Shown: positions 1 through 8,480, counted from the first letter of the stretch. The stretch is DNA of 64,000 bases from an archaeon (GCA_021791695.1 JAJYWC010000007.1:1-64000); one strand, 5' to 3'. Numbers and translations are program-made. The notes: generated from the sequence alone by a model not told the origin.

Positions 1-2
1 GG

Positions 3-581
3 GGTCTTGGGGCCGGGTGGGAGCTGTTCTCCATCGACCCCTACCGGGTCGGGTCCGACGCCAAGGACGTGATGTTTAAGAGAGTCGCACGCTCGGGGGA
101 CGACAACCTGCAGTTGAGGGTGAGGGAGGCGAGCGCGAAGGCCTCCGTCAGAATCCTTCTCATCCTCACGCGTACGGATGAGGAGGTGCGGGTCAGGCAC
201 GTCGACCTCGCGTCCGAGGCGATGGCACAGCTCGGCAAGAAACTTGCATCACTGGGAGTGGCGGTCGAGCTGGCATGGAGCCGAGACGGGCGGGTCACGG
301 CGTCGGCCGCGTCGAACCCCATCGAACTCGCTTCTGCCCTCATGTACCTCTGGTCCCCTGGGACGGTCGCAGGAGACGCCGGTGCTGAGATGCTCCGGAC
401 GGACCTGCTGGTCACCGACCTCGGGATGCTGGAGGACGAGCGCGTCAGGAGTCTCGCCGCGAGGAAGCCGGTGCTCCTGCTCCTCGATGGCAGGTCCGGA
501 CGGGCCTCCGGGGGGCGCCTATTCGCTTTCAGCGGCGGGGATGACCTGACACAGCTGGCGGAGGTGCTCCTCGAGGGTTGA
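3..581 (+). CDS. DUF58 domain protein, 5' end outside window
   Basis: The reading frame is open from the window edge, so this is the C-terminal part of a larger protein. The first residues (ELFSIDPYRVGSDAKDV, then VARSG and LQLRVRE) resemble the DUF58 core, which usually reads as a PY..GD..R.IDWKA.AR.G.L.VRE pattern followed by a VWA-like beta strand (here SVRILLILTRTDEEV). DUF58 proteins are normally encoded next to a MoxR AAA ATPase and act with it in poorly defined envelope or chaperone functions; the MoxR gene would lie upstream, outside the window. The stop overlaps the TTG start of the next gene, which indicates translational coupling to the membrane and surface protein genes downstream. 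Confidence 0.7.
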   Translation, partial: GLGAGWELFSIDPYRVGSDAKDVMFKRVARSGDDNLQLRVREASAKASVRILLILTRTDEEVRVRHVDLASEAMAQLGKKLASLGVAVELAWSRDGRVTASAASNPIELASALMYLWSPGTVAGDAGAEMLRTDLLVTDLGMLEDERVRSLAARKPVLLLLDGRSGRASGGRLFAFSGGDDLTQLAEVLLEG

Positions 582-1360
582 GCGAGAGCCTGAAGCTGCT
601 GTCCTGGGGCGTGCTCGTCGCCCCCCTTTCGTTCTTCTACTTCTACTTCTTCGCGTGGTCGATAAAGAGCGGGGCGGTGCCTCCTACGAGCATGCTGGAG
701 GCCATCGTCCTCGCGACGATGGTCCTGAGGCTGGCGGCCGTGCTTTCTGTAGGGAGGCTGCGGCACGCCAAGGTGTCCCTGATCGTGGACATCTTCGCCC
801 TCGAGGTGCTAATCATCGCGGGGCTCCTCGTGGTCTACATCCTCACGCGCGTCCCGGAGTACCTTTCGCTGCTCACCTCGATAGCGCTCGCTTGGCCGGC
901 GGCTCTCCTGCTCGTCTTCCCTCCCTTCGCGCTGTACAGGTTCGCTTCCAGCATGCTCCACCGCGCCAGCCTCTCCTCGGTCATCCCATCGGCCATAGGT
1001 CTTTTCGCGCTACTCGTAATCCCCGCGGAGGTGGCCACGCTCACCTCGAGCGTCGAGGGCCTCTCGGGCGTCTCGCGGCTCCTGCTGCAGGTCCTGCTGG
1101 GGCAGGCGAGGTCGGCCGCGCTGGTCCCGGAGATAACGTTCACGGGTCTCGTCCTCTATCTTGCGCTGACGTTCTACGTCATCACCCAGGGCGACGGCGG
1201 GGACTGGTTCGGCGCGCTCATCATCGCAGTCGCGGGAAGCGTCGTGGCGCTGGGCTGGTCCGCCCTCGGCTCGCTCCTCACGGAGGACCTTCTGCTACTG
1301 TTCGCGGTCCCCGGACTGGCGATCATCGGGCTGATCTGGTGGACAACCCGTGGACGCTAG
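578..1360 (+). CDS. Polytopic membrane protein of unknown function
   Basis: The 260-residue protein starts at a TTG overlapping the stop of the DUF58 gene. It has about eight hydrophobic segments (roughly residues 8-28, 40-60, 65-90, 95-120, 125-150, 180-205, 210-235 and 238-256) and no recognisable catalytic motif. The position, between a DUF58 gene and a secreted protein gene and overlapping both, suggests one operon for a membrane-associated assembly. DUF58/MoxR operons often contain such membrane proteins, but I do not recognise the family. Confidence 0.75.
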   Translation: MSESLKLLSWGVLVAPLSFFYFYFFAWSIKSGAVPPTSMLEAIVLATMVLRLAAVLSVGRLRHAKVSLIVDIFALEVLIIAGLLVVYILTRVPEYLSLLTSIALAWPAALLLVFPPFALYRFASSMLHRASLSSVIPSAIGLFALLVIPAEVATLTSSVEGLSGVSRLLLQVLLGQARSAALVPEITFTGLVLYLALTFYVITQGDGGDWFGALIIAVAGSVVALGWSALGSLLTEDLLLLFAVPGLAIIGLIWWTTRGR

Positions 1361-2573
1361 AAAGCTCACAGCGCTTGCCGTTCTCGTGCTCGTCGCCTTC
1401 ATCCAGCCGGTGCACGGCCAGGCTGGAGGCAGCACCCCGCCCGCGATAGGTCTGGGGTTCAGCTCTGGGACGGTGGGACCTCTCGCCTCGGGGGTCCCCG
1501 TGTACACGGTGGGAGACCAGCTGTGGTTCGAGTCGTACGACGCCCCGGTCAACGTGACCGTGACTCCCCCGAGTCTCGTCGGCGGCACCCTGCAGCCGTT
1601 CCTGGTCCTCGACGTCGCGGCAAACGCGTCGCAGTCGCTGCTCACTTTCTCGAACACCGACCCGCCGGGTCTGTGGTCCCTCGCCGCGTCGACCCCCAGC
1701 GGGGCGACCAGCGTCCAGTTCTACCTCCTCGATGGCGGCGCCCCGGTCCAGCTTTCCGGCTACGGTCTGAGCAGCGGCGGCGAGCTGTCGATGAACTACA
1801 CGCTTGAATCCCCTTCCGCCTACGGCGTGAGCGCGTGCTCGGCGGGCAACCAGTCCACCGCGACGGCGTACGTCCCGATCCCCGGGAGAGCGGGAGGCGG
1901 CACCCTGCTGCTCACCCTGAACGGGACATCGGTCTCGGTCATCCCTCAGGGCAGCTCCGGCCAGTTCACCTTCTGGATGGGACTCTCGCAGGACTACGCC
2001 TACGAGATCAACAACGCGGCCGTGGTCCAGAGGAACATGCAGGCTGCCCAGACCGAGCCCGTCCAGGTGTCCGGAGGTCTCGCCGGCGCGTTCAGCACGG
2101 CGCTGCTCGACTCGATCCCCCTCAGGGCCGGCGAGTTCAGCCTCGTCTCGCACTTCGAGTCGGCGCAGGGCGTCCTCACTGAGGAGACAGACGTTCTGGT
2201 GACGGGCACCGGCTCCTGGGTGTGGCTTCAGGGCTGCTCGGCACCACAGAACCCGCTCTCAGAATCCGTCGTCCTAAATGCCTCGCTGCAGAAGGGACCC
2301 TCCGTCTGGCCCCGCTACGTGTACATGATGTACCAGGAGCTCGGCGTGGGGCTCTTCTCAGCAGCGCCCGTCCCGCTGCAGCCCGCCACCGTCCAGGTGA
2401 TGTCGGCGGGATGGAACCGCCCGCTTACCGACTCGCAGCTAGAGGTGACGGGGGCGTCGCAGTACTCGGTCGGCAACGGGACCGTCTACCTTGTTGGCGA
2501 GACGTTCCCATTCCAGGTCGCCGTCTCCACGCCGCAGACCTCCCCGCAGCAGGTCCGGGTCGAGAGACCCTAA
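1350..2573 (+). CDS. Secreted surface protein, N-terminal part
   Basis: The GTG start overlaps the preceding gene by 11 nt. The 407-residue product has a clear signal peptide (residues 1-23, ending near HGQA) followed by beta-rich, Ser/Thr/Gly/Val-rich extracellular sequence, and no C-terminal anchor. The frame ends at TAA 2571-2573, but the same frame continues one codon later with more beta-rich sequence and a C-terminal transmembrane segment. The simplest reading is a single type I membrane protein interrupted by one stop codon (nonsense mutation or base-call error). A genuine two-gene arrangement is possible, since a GTG follows at 2577. Confidence 0.75.
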   Translation: MDARKLTALAVLVLVAFIQPVHGQAGGSTPPAIGLGFSSGTVGPLASGVPVYTVGDQLWFESYDAPVNVTVTPPSLVGGTLQPFLVLDVAANASQSLLTFSNTDPPGLWSLAASTPSGATSVQFYLLDGGAPVQLSGYGLSSGGELSMNYTLESPSAYGVSACSAGNQSTATAYVPIPGRAGGGTLLLTLNGTSVSVIPQGSSGQFTFWMGLSQDYAYEINNAAVVQRNMQAAQTEPVQVSGGLAGAFSTALLDSIPLRAGEFSLVSHFESAQGVLTEETDVLVTGTGSWVWLQGCSAPQNPLSESVVLNASLQKGPSVWPRYVYMMYQELGVGLFSAAPVPLQPATVQVMSAGWNRPLTDSQLEVTGASQYSVGNGTVYLVGETFPFQVAVSTPQTSPQQVRVERP

Positions 2574-2576
2574 TCT

Positions 2577-3149
2577 GTGACCCAGGTCCAGGTCCAGGCC
2601 GACCAGCTCGTCGTCGCGACGCTTTCGGACGCGACCAGGGTCTCGGGGGTTTCGGTGACACTCGCCGACTCTCAAGGGACCGTCGCGACCGAGAACAGCT
2701 CGTCGGGAGAGGCCGTCTTCTACGTACCGCCAGGGGACTACACGGTCACAGGGGTCTACGCCGGCGTCGTCCGGTCTTCCGAGATCTCCTCAGGCGGACA
2801 GACGGCCGGGCAGTCGGAGCAGGTGACCCTGCAGTTCGGCGCTCCCCCTTCGGACACCGCCACGCTCGTGCTCCTGGCTCTCCTCGGTCTCGGGGTGGTC
2901 CTCAGCGGTGCGGTCTGGGGAGCAGTCTACAGGATGCGCCGCCGCGCAGCACCTGCCCTTGGAGGCTCGAAAAAAGAATGTCGGGGCACCCCCGAGGGAG
3001 TGCCTAGCTTATCGCGTAGACGACTTGGACAGATTCGGTTATGGTCAGCGACTGCGGAGCGACCACGGGTGTCTGGCTTGCGGTTCCGGAGGACGTGCCC
3101 AGGTAGACGGGGGATGGGAAGTACGTCGGGCTTGTCGTCACCGAGATGA
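2577..3149 (+). CDS. C-terminal part of the surface protein (Ig-like domain plus membrane anchor)
   Basis: This lies in the same frame as the preceding ORF, separated by a single TAA. It has no signal peptide. Residues 1-85 resemble a carboxypeptidase-regulatory or Ig-like beta sandwich (GEAVFYVPPGDYTVTGVYAG), and residues about 97-118 form a transmembrane helix followed by Arg-rich sequence. The frame then runs into the convergent SIMPL gene, where its composition becomes shadow-like. A one-base change at the six-A run near 2970 would instead give a short tail ending at TAG 3005-3007, neatly abutting the convergent stop, so the last 50 or so residues are doubtful. Confidence 0.5.
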   Translation: MTQVQVQADQLVVATLSDATRVSGVSVTLADSQGTVATENSSSGEAVFYVPPGDYTVTGVYAGVVRSSEISSGGQTAGQSEQVTLQFGAPPSDTATLVLLALLGLGVVLSGAVWGAVYRMRRRAAPALGGSKKECRGTPEGVPSLSRRRLGQIRLWSATAERPRVSGLRFRRTCPGRRGMGSTSGLSSPR

Positions 3150-3855
3150 CCCCAGTCACTGCAACGCCGAGCGCAGAGGCGATCGAGTTCGCCTGGGCGG
3201 ACGCGTCCTTGACCGCCTGCTGCAGGGCCTGCTGGTCCGCCTGCTGGAGGACCGAGCTGGACGCGGTGAACTGGACTCCGTAGACTTCGTTAGCTCCAGC
3301 ACCGACCGCCGCGTCTATCGCAGCACCTACCTTGGTGCCGAGCTGCGCAGCCGTCTGGCTCGAGACTGAGATGGTCACCTGTATCTCGTTGTCGACTTCG
3401 TACGTCGCTCCAGGGATCTTGCAGGCGGTGTCGTTCAGGGCGGTGCCGCAGACGATCGGCTGCGCAGGAGTCGCGTAGCTGTACTGCTGATAGATGTTGT
3501 ACGATACCGTCTGGATTTCGCTACTGTTGATGCCGATGTTGCTGAGCGCCGAGATGACGCCGGTCATGATGTTGGCGTTCTCCTGCGCCGCCTGCTGCGC
3601 CGATGGGTCCTGGGTGTTCACGCCGATGTTGAGGAGAGCTCTGTCAGGCTGGATGCTGACCTGGCCGCTCCCGGACACGCTGATGGTGCTGCTGTTGGTT
3701 GGGTCGACACTGCCCCCTGCGTTGTGAAGGTCGAGGGTGCTGAGTGACCCCGTCGTCACGTAGGCGTATGCCTGTGTTGACAGGATGGCGAGAGCCACGA
3801 TGGCTCCCACCGCGATGAGCTTCTGCTTCCTTGTGCTTCCTTGTGCGGTTTGCAT
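3004..3855 (-). CDS. SIMPL domain (DUF541) exported protein
   Basis: The 283-residue protein has a signal peptide or N-terminal anchor (residues 10-33) and a SIMPL/DUF541 domain. Typical features are the start ISVSGSGQVSIQPDRALLNIGV, the long helical stretch QDPSAQQAAQENANIMTGVISAL, and the later QQADQQALQQAVKDASAQANSIA segment preceding the GVISVT strand. SIMPL proteins form periplasmic or surface oligomers of uncertain role. The gene is monocistronic and convergent with the surface-protein operon, with stops meeting at a CTAG. A TATA-like AGTATTATCC lies about 33 nt upstream on this strand. Confidence 0.85.
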   Translation of the reverse strand: MQTAQGSTRKQKLIAVGAIVALAILSTQAYAYVTTGSLSTLDLHNAGGSVDPTNSSTISVSGSGQVSIQPDRALLNIGVNTQDPSAQQAAQENANIMTGVISALSNIGINSSEIQTVSYNIYQQYSYATPAQPIVCGTALNDTACKIPGATYEVDNEIQVTISVSSQTAAQLGTKVGAAIDAAVGAGANEVYGVQFTASSSVLQQADQQALQQAVKDASAQANSIASALGVAVTGVISVTTSPTYFPSPVYLGTSSGTASQTPVVAPQSLTITESVQVVYAIS

Positions 3856-3904
3856 GTTCTGACGTAACCCTGTTGGAGGACGACGGGGATAATACTGAGC
3901 CGTC

Positions 3905-3916
3905 GAACAGCTGTTC
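3905..3916. promoter_or_regulatory. 12-bp perfect palindrome in a divergent promoter region
   Basis: GAACAGCTGTTC is a perfect palindrome between the divergent SIMPL gene (start 3855) and the duplicated zincin-like gene (start 4009). A TATA-like GTATTAATG (3934-3942) for the rightward gene lies just downstream. The position suggests a regulator-binding site, but no regulator is encoded nearby. Confidence 0.35.
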
Positions 3917-4008
3917 TAATCGTTGAATCGGGCAAAAGTATTAATGACCGACGGCGACAAAAAAGGTCCGGGCAGGCTTATCTACGCCCACGGGCTGCGA
4001 GGAGAAGA

Positions 4009-5055
4009 TTGGAAAAGTCAGCGCGCGCCCCGGTCACACTTCACAGAAAGATTCCGGGGATCCGGCTAGGCAGGTTCACCGAACACTTCCAGGGGTTCGA
4101 ACGCGTCGAAGCGGTGAGGTCTATCTTCGGCGAGAAGACCGAGCAGGTGCTCGGCAGCCTGCGGGTCGGGTTCGTCCCGCTGAGGTGGATGTTCATGGGC
4201 ATCAGGGACAGCGACGGGAACCTCACGGTCGGTACCTACCACCTCAAGAACAGCCCTACGCGCACGCTGTACCTCGACGTCGTCCACGAGCTCTTCCACA
4301 TAAACCAGAGGATGGAGAACGAGAAGTGGTTCCACGGAGAGTTCATGAAGTTCCTGGAGGACAGGACTCTCTACTATGCCAGTCCGATAGAGATCCCAGC
4401 CTACGAGCACACCGTCAGGGAGGCGGAGCGGATAGGGATGGAACGGGAGGAGATCGTGGAGTACCTAAAGATGCTCGAGGCTCCTCCGAAGACCTGGCGG
4501 AACTTCCTGAAGGCTATGGACCTCAAGGATGGTCCCAACCCCGCCAAGAAGGTCACGCGGTTCCCCGTCACGATCAACAGAGACGTCAGACCTGAGTTGC
4601 ACCCGTTCTCCGACTACTTCAGGGGCTTCGAGAAGGTCGACCCGGTCAGGGAGATGCTAGGGGACTCCACCGACTCCATAATCGCGGGCCTGAAGGTGGA
4701 GTTCATAGACTTCCCATTCCCATTCATAATGCCGAGCGAGGAGGACGGCCACCTCATCGTGACGGGCGAGTACTTCAGGACCGGCAAGACCAGCTCGATA
4801 TACCTCGACGTGCTCCTCTCTCTAGGGCTCCTCAGGGCCTTCTCTTCGTGGAGCGGGCGGAGCGGTGAGGCAAAGCTGACAGACAACCCCGAGCTGCTGG
4901 CCGCGTGCACCGCCATGGTCAAGGAAGCGCGGAGGATGGGTCTGTCGGACGGCGAGATTATGGGCCACCTCCAGATGATAAGGTTCGCGATGCCAGCGAA
5001 GGCCTTCGGCGGCTTCCTCAGGAAGCTGAAGGTGAGGCCCGGCCCGGCCGGCTAG
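4009..5055 (+). CDS. Tandemly duplicated zincin-like protein, one HExxH active
   Basis: The 348-residue cytosolic protein starts at a TTG preceded by GGAGAAG. It consists of two homologous halves (about residues 6-172 and 183-345). Each begins with a TxxR.xPx.....F..xF.GFE.V..VR pattern and contains the strand YLDV, then a helix, and a C-terminal AR.xG...EI..xL.M segment. The first half has HELFH at residues 93-97, the zinc-protease HExxH signature. The equivalent place in the second half reads LLSLGLLRA, so that half has lost the motif. A third ligand is not obvious. I do not recognise a named family; metallopeptidase activity is inferred from the motif only. Confidence 0.7.
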   Translation: MEKSARAPVTLHRKIPGIRLGRFTEHFQGFERVEAVRSIFGEKTEQVLGSLRVGFVPLRWMFMGIRDSDGNLTVGTYHLKNSPTRTLYLDVVHELFHINQRMENEKWFHGEFMKFLEDRTLYYASPIEIPAYEHTVREAERIGMEREEIVEYLKMLEAPPKTWRNFLKAMDLKDGPNPAKKVTRFPVTINRDVRPELHPFSDYFRGFEKVDPVREMLGDSTDSIIAGLKVEFIDFPFPFIMPSEEDGHLIVTGEYFRTGKTSSIYLDVLLSLGLLRAFSSWSGRSGEAKLTDNPELLAACTAMVKEARRMGLSDGEIMGHLQMIRFAMPAKAFGGFLRKLKVRPGPAG

Positions 5056-5498
5056 TCCGTCGCAGGCCTTCCAGAGGAGTAGTCCTTCTCGAGGGCAGCC
5101 CTGTACTTCTCCCAGTCGGCGCTGAGGGCCTTCTCCATCTCCGACTTCACCTCCGGCTGCATCGCCTTGTAGGTGACCCTGGCCCTTATGGTGAGCCTGG
5201 TCCTGCTCCTGCCGACCCGCGTCAGTCGATAGTCGAAGCTCCCCTCCTTCTCGTCGCTGACCGACTCGTTGTGCCACGAACTCGGTGGTTTCAGCGTGAC
5301 GATCCTGACGGATTCTTTCTCCTTCCCGTCTCTGTTGTAGTGCTGTATCCAGACGAACTGGCTCTTGCTTCTCCTGAGTATGTGGCGCGGGTAGGCCCCG
5401 CCGACAATCTGGGTGTCGTCGTCCCTGAAGTCGGTCAGCCACGAGTAGGCGTATTCGAGCGGCACGTCGATGGTCTTCGTGATCCCGTATCTGAGCAC
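5052..5498 (-). CDS. SRPBCC (START/polyketide cyclase-like) protein
   Basis: The 148-residue protein has the helix-grip pattern of the SRPBCC superfamily: an N-terminal strand (KTIDVPLEYAYSWLTDF), central strands with paired aromatic residues, and a long C-terminal helix (MQPEVKSEMEKALSADWEKYRAAL). These proteins bind hydrophobic ligands in a central cavity; the ligand here cannot be inferred. It starts at GTG 5498 and ends 4 nt inside the convergent zincin-like gene. Confidence 0.75.
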   Translation of the reverse strand: MLRYGITKTIDVPLEYAYSWLTDFRDDDTQIVGGAYPRHILRRSKSQFVWIQHYNRDGKEKESVRIVTLKPPSSWHNESVSDEKEGSFDYRLTRVGRSRTRLTIRARVTYKAMQPEVKSEMEKALSADWEKYRAALEKDYSSGRPATD

Positions 5499-5963
5499 GG
5501 GCGCATTGCCTCTCTAGTCCAGTTAAACGAATCGGTGGACCATCGCCCTAAAAAATGTCGATTAGGTCGAAGCCCGCACCGCGTCTCCTATCGTACAGGG
5601 ACGACACCCCGAGCCCTCCGGCACTTGTCGTGCAGGGCGGGGAGGACCCATCCGAAGTACGACCCGAGGTGCCTGGACGACCTGCGCGCTACGCTGAAGG
5701 CTCACGGCGACTGGAAAAATGACGGGGGCGGAGTCCCGCCGGAGCGCGTGGAGGCCCGTCTCGCGCCGCAGCTGTAGCTCGCGTCTCTCTCGTCGACGAA
5801 GGAGAGGAGCCACGCCGCATAGACGGCTGCGTATTTCGAGCCGTCCATCTGAGACGCGAAGACGGCGGGAGCCACACGAGGAAGACGGCGTCGGGAGAGT
5901 ATCTCTTTTCCGGGTCCGGACCCCAATTGTTAAGATGCGATTGCAACGTGGGTCGATAGTGAA
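5499..5963. other. 465-bp stretch without a confident gene; possible frameshifted small ORF
   Basis: No intact gene is supported. On the plus strand, ATG 5555 follows an A-rich run and opens a frame with G/C-rich third positions up to about 5645. The same codon bias then continues in a different frame (containing CLDDLRATLKAHGDWKN) up to TAG 5775-5777. This is what a small gene with one indel would look like. On the minus strand a segment around 5800-5880 (DGSKYAAVYAAWLLSFVDER) also looks protein-like but has no good start. Neither reading matches a family I recognise. Confidence 0.3.
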
Positions 5964-6851
5964 TTGACGGCAGAGAGGGCGACGCGGTCGAGGGTCGTCT
6001 TCGTCGCAGCGGTCGCGTGTCTGCTCCTGCTCAACCTCACGGTCCTCTTCGCGGCGTATCCCGAGACTACGACGAATGATTCGGGCTGCTGCGGCAACCG
6101 GACGCTGGCCAAGGACTTCTCGGCGTTCTACACGGCGGCCTGGCGGCTCGTCCACGACCCGGGCCAGGTCTACACGGCTGGGTTCGTGAACGACGGAGAA
6201 TACCACGTGCTCCCACAGCCCGAGACATACAAGTATCTGCCGTCGTTCTTGCTCTTCGCCATCCCGTTCACAGCCCTTCCCTATCAGCAGGCGCTGACGG
6301 CGTTCGATATGGTACAGTTCCTGCTGCTGCCGCTCATCGCGTTCTTCCTCTACGCGCTGCTAAGGGAGAAGGGAGTTGCCGTCGCTGTGGTCATCGCCGC
6401 GATCGCCCTGCTGCTGCCTTCACCCGAGCCGCAGTGGGGTATATCGGCCGCGTACTACTGGCAGTGGGGCGAGGGCCAGTCGAAGGTCCTCGAGACCTTC
6501 CTGCTTCTCTTCTCCTTCTACCTCGGAAAGACGGGCAGACCAGCCTGCTCGGGAGCCGTGTTCGCCCTCTCCGCCTTCGACCCTAGGTTCACCCTCCTCG
6601 GCCTCCCGCTCTTCATAATGTACAACAGGCCTCGGCTGAAAAAGTCCATGGCCGCGGGCGTCTGCGTCTTCCTGGCGACAAACGTCTTCCTTCTCGACCC
6701 GCCCATCGGTTCCGGTTTCATCACGACTCTCGTCAACTCCGGGCTCTCGACGCCAGTGTACTATTATGCGCTCATCCCCCTGCTCACGGTAGTCGCCCTC
6801 ACGCTCGCGAACCTCGACGAGATAGTAAGGTCATGGAGAAAACTTCTATAA
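5964..6851 (+). CDS. GT87-like (DUF2029) membrane glycosyltransferase homologue
   Basis: The 295-residue polytopic protein starts at TTG. After the first transmembrane helix (residues 11-30) comes the sequence KDFSAFYTAAWRLVHDPGQVYT and then TYKYLPSFLLFAIPFTALP. This is the GT87/DUF2029 pattern in which an acidic residue in the first outer loop (D.xxFY.A...) is followed by a Y.Y.P....l..P helix. Family members transfer sugars from polyprenyl-phosphate donors. At 295 residues it is shorter than typical members (about 400), so it may be a minimal or truncated form. TM segments continue to the C-terminus. Confidence 0.6.
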   Translation: MTAERATRSRVVFVAAVACLLLLNLTVLFAAYPETTTNDSGCCGNRTLAKDFSAFYTAAWRLVHDPGQVYTAGFVNDGEYHVLPQPETYKYLPSFLLFAIPFTALPYQQALTAFDMVQFLLLPLIAFFLYALLREKGVAVAVVIAAIALLLPSPEPQWGISAAYYWQWGEGQSKVLETFLLLFSFYLGKTGRPACSGAVFALSAFDPRFTLLGLPLFIMYNRPRLKKSMAAGVCVFLATNVFLLDPPIGSGFITTLVNSGLSTPVYYYALIPLLTVVALTLANLDEIVRSWRKLL

Positions 6852-6877
6852 AGCAAAATCAGGAGTTCGCTCGCTAG

Positions 6878-7378
6878 ATGATCCTTAACACGGTGGTGGT
6901 GTGGCTGCACGTCTTCGGCGCTATAGGCTGGATGGGAGCCGGGATGGCCTTTGCCTTTGTGATTGGCCCTTCGGTGGGCCTGATGAGCCCTCCGGCCAGG
7001 ACGGAGTTCTTCGCCAAGGTAGTGCCGAAGTATCTGCGTTTCGTCGAGGTATTCTCGATCCTCACCATAATATTCGGGGTCGTTTCGGCGGTCGTGTTCG
7101 CCGACGGTGACTATTCGATATTCTCTCCCAGCACGACCTTCGGGCTGCTCATCTCGACCGGCGCCGTACTGGGTCTGGCCACGATTGGTCTGGCGATGGC
7201 CGTTATCGTGCCGACGGCCAGGAAGATAAGCGCGATCTCACAGGTCCTGCTGCAGAATCCCGGTCCTCCACCAGCCGAACTTCTGGTACTTGCGAAAAGG
7301 CTGAGGGTCTCTTCGACCCTCGCCCTCTTCGTCCTGATAGTCGTGACGATGCTGATGGTCGGAGCGGCGACGTACTAG
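6878..7378 (+). CDS. Four-helix membrane protein, CopD/DUF2269-like
   Basis: The 166-residue protein has four hydrophobic segments (about residues 2-30, 55-76, 85-112 and 143-164). The first helix carries WLHVFGAIGWMGAGMAF, similar to the xxHxxxAxxWxGG helix of CopD and DUF2269 family proteins, in which the His can bind haem or metal. The role is unknown. The gene follows the GT87-like gene by 26 bp, so co-transcription is plausible. Confidence 0.6.
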   Translation: MILNTVVVWLHVFGAIGWMGAGMAFAFVIGPSVGLMSPPARTEFFAKVVPKYLRFVEVFSILTIIFGVVSAVVFADGDYSIFSPSTTFGLLISTGAVLGLATIGLAMAVIVPTARKISAISQVLLQNPGPPPAELLVLAKRLRVSSTLALFVLIVVTMLMVGAATY

Positions 7379-7449
7379 GGAAGGGTCCAGCGCCCGCTCT
7401 TCGAGGGACAATCGAAAGACGGAAAAGGGGCCGTGGTGAACCGCTCTCC

Positions 7450-7791
7450 ATGTTCTCCAAAGGACTAAGCGTTGCCGTGACGGTCTCAGACGCGAAGAAG
7501 GCCGCCAGATGGTACAAGGACAAGCTCGGTCTCGAGGTGTCCGAAGAAGGCCACTGGGTCACGGCCTGGGTCAAGGGGTCAGAATCGAAGCTCCACCTCT
7601 GCGAAACGGACCTTGAGCCCGGAAACACAGGGATCTGCTTCTACTCGGACGACGTCAAGGCCGAGGTGGCCGCTCTCAAGAAGAAGGGTGTGAAGTTCTC
7701 GAAGGACTATACCAAGACCGAGTGGGGCGAGACCGCCATGTTCGACGACGCCGACGGCAACGTCTTCTGGATCAGCAACGACGGCCCCTAG
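7450..7791 (+). CDS. VOC (glyoxalase/dioxygenase fold) protein
   Basis: The 113-residue protein has the vicinal-oxygen-chelate pattern: a first beta-alpha unit VTVSDAKKAARWYKDKLGL, the strand WVTAWVKGSESKLHL, then GICFYSDDVKAEVAALKKKG and a C-terminal AMFDDADGNVFWIS with the usual D-x-DGN-x-x-x-I. One VOC domain implies a homodimer. The enzymatic substrate cannot be assigned. It ends 4 nt inside the convergent P-loop gene. Confidence 0.85.
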   Translation: MFSKGLSVAVTVSDAKKAARWYKDKLGLEVSEEGHWVTAWVKGSESKLHLCETDLEPGNTGICFYSDDVKAEVAALKKKGVKFSKDYTKTEWGETAMFDDADGNVFWISNDGP

Positions 7792-8480
7792 CAGGGCGGG
7801 CCGCCTGACCCCAGGCTCTGCTGCGCGCGGCGTGGCTGAGCGCGCTCCTGCGCCCCTCGTCGTACGAGACCGTCGTCGCGCCGCCGCAGGCGCAGTATCG
7901 AACGCAGGACGCTTCTGTGCTCGGTGTATTCGTGGTTGATGTATTCCATCAGCAGAAAGAAGCTCGTCTCGAACTGTTCCTCGTCGTCGTTCCGGAACTT
8001 GAAGACGGGCAGGCTGCTGCTCGGCTCCTCCCACACCGAGTCGAAGGCCTTCAGGGGCGAGAGCTTGCCACCGCCCTTCGCCCTCCGCAAGAGTACCTTC
8101 CTGTCGACGTCCATCAAGACCACGAGGTGGCGGCTGCGGTTCCCGTCGCTCAGGAAGAACTCCCTCGTGGCGTGCCTCGGCGCCGTGGAATCGATTACGA
8201 CCGAGTGTTCGTGGTCCAGTGCGAACTTCCGCAGGTTTGTGAGGCTGTAGTACACGAGCTCCTCGTCGTGGACGGGGGCGGGGTCGTTGAAGTACATCAT
8301 CCGCAGCTCGTCGGGGTTGATCCGGACCGACCCCGCAACGGTCGTCAGGAGCCGGCGCGCCAGACGGCTCTTGCCCGAGGTTGGCGGGCCTATCACCAGT
8401 ATAGTCCACAGGTCGGCCGTCTCTCTCCCTCCTTTCGGAGATGCGGTTCGGCTCAAGATAAGTCTTGGCGACTGCGCCAA
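7788..8480 (-). CDS. P-loop kinase-like ATPase (AAA_33/zeta-like)
   Basis: The 230-residue protein has a Walker A GPPTSGKS near residues 31-38, then RINPDELRMMYF, which resembles the substrate-binding D-E segment of AAA_33/zeta-toxin-type kinases, and SVVIDSTAPRHATREFF as a Walker-B-like strand with following helix. The C-terminus is Arg-rich. It probably phosphorylates a small molecule. The start is uncertain: the longest frame uses TTG 8480, but a later GTG just before IGPP would give a compact kinase. It is divergent from the TrmB gene. Confidence 0.65.
   Translation of the reverse strand: MAQSPRLILSRTASPKGGRETADLWTILVIGPPTSGKSRLARRLLTTVAGSVRINPDELRMMYFNDPAPVHDEELVYYSLTNLRKFALDHEHSVVIDSTAPRHATREFFLSDGNRSRHLVVLMDVDRKVLLRRAKGGGKLSPLKAFDSVWEEPSSSLPVFKFRNDDEEQFETSFFLLMEYINHEYTEHRSVLRSILRLRRRDDGLVRRGAQERAQPRRAQQSLGSGGPPC

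Noticed and set aside
5702-5926. Minus-strand frame containing DGSKYAAVYAAWLLSFVDER
   Set aside because: Part looks protein-like, but no start or family match was found and the 3' half is low quality.
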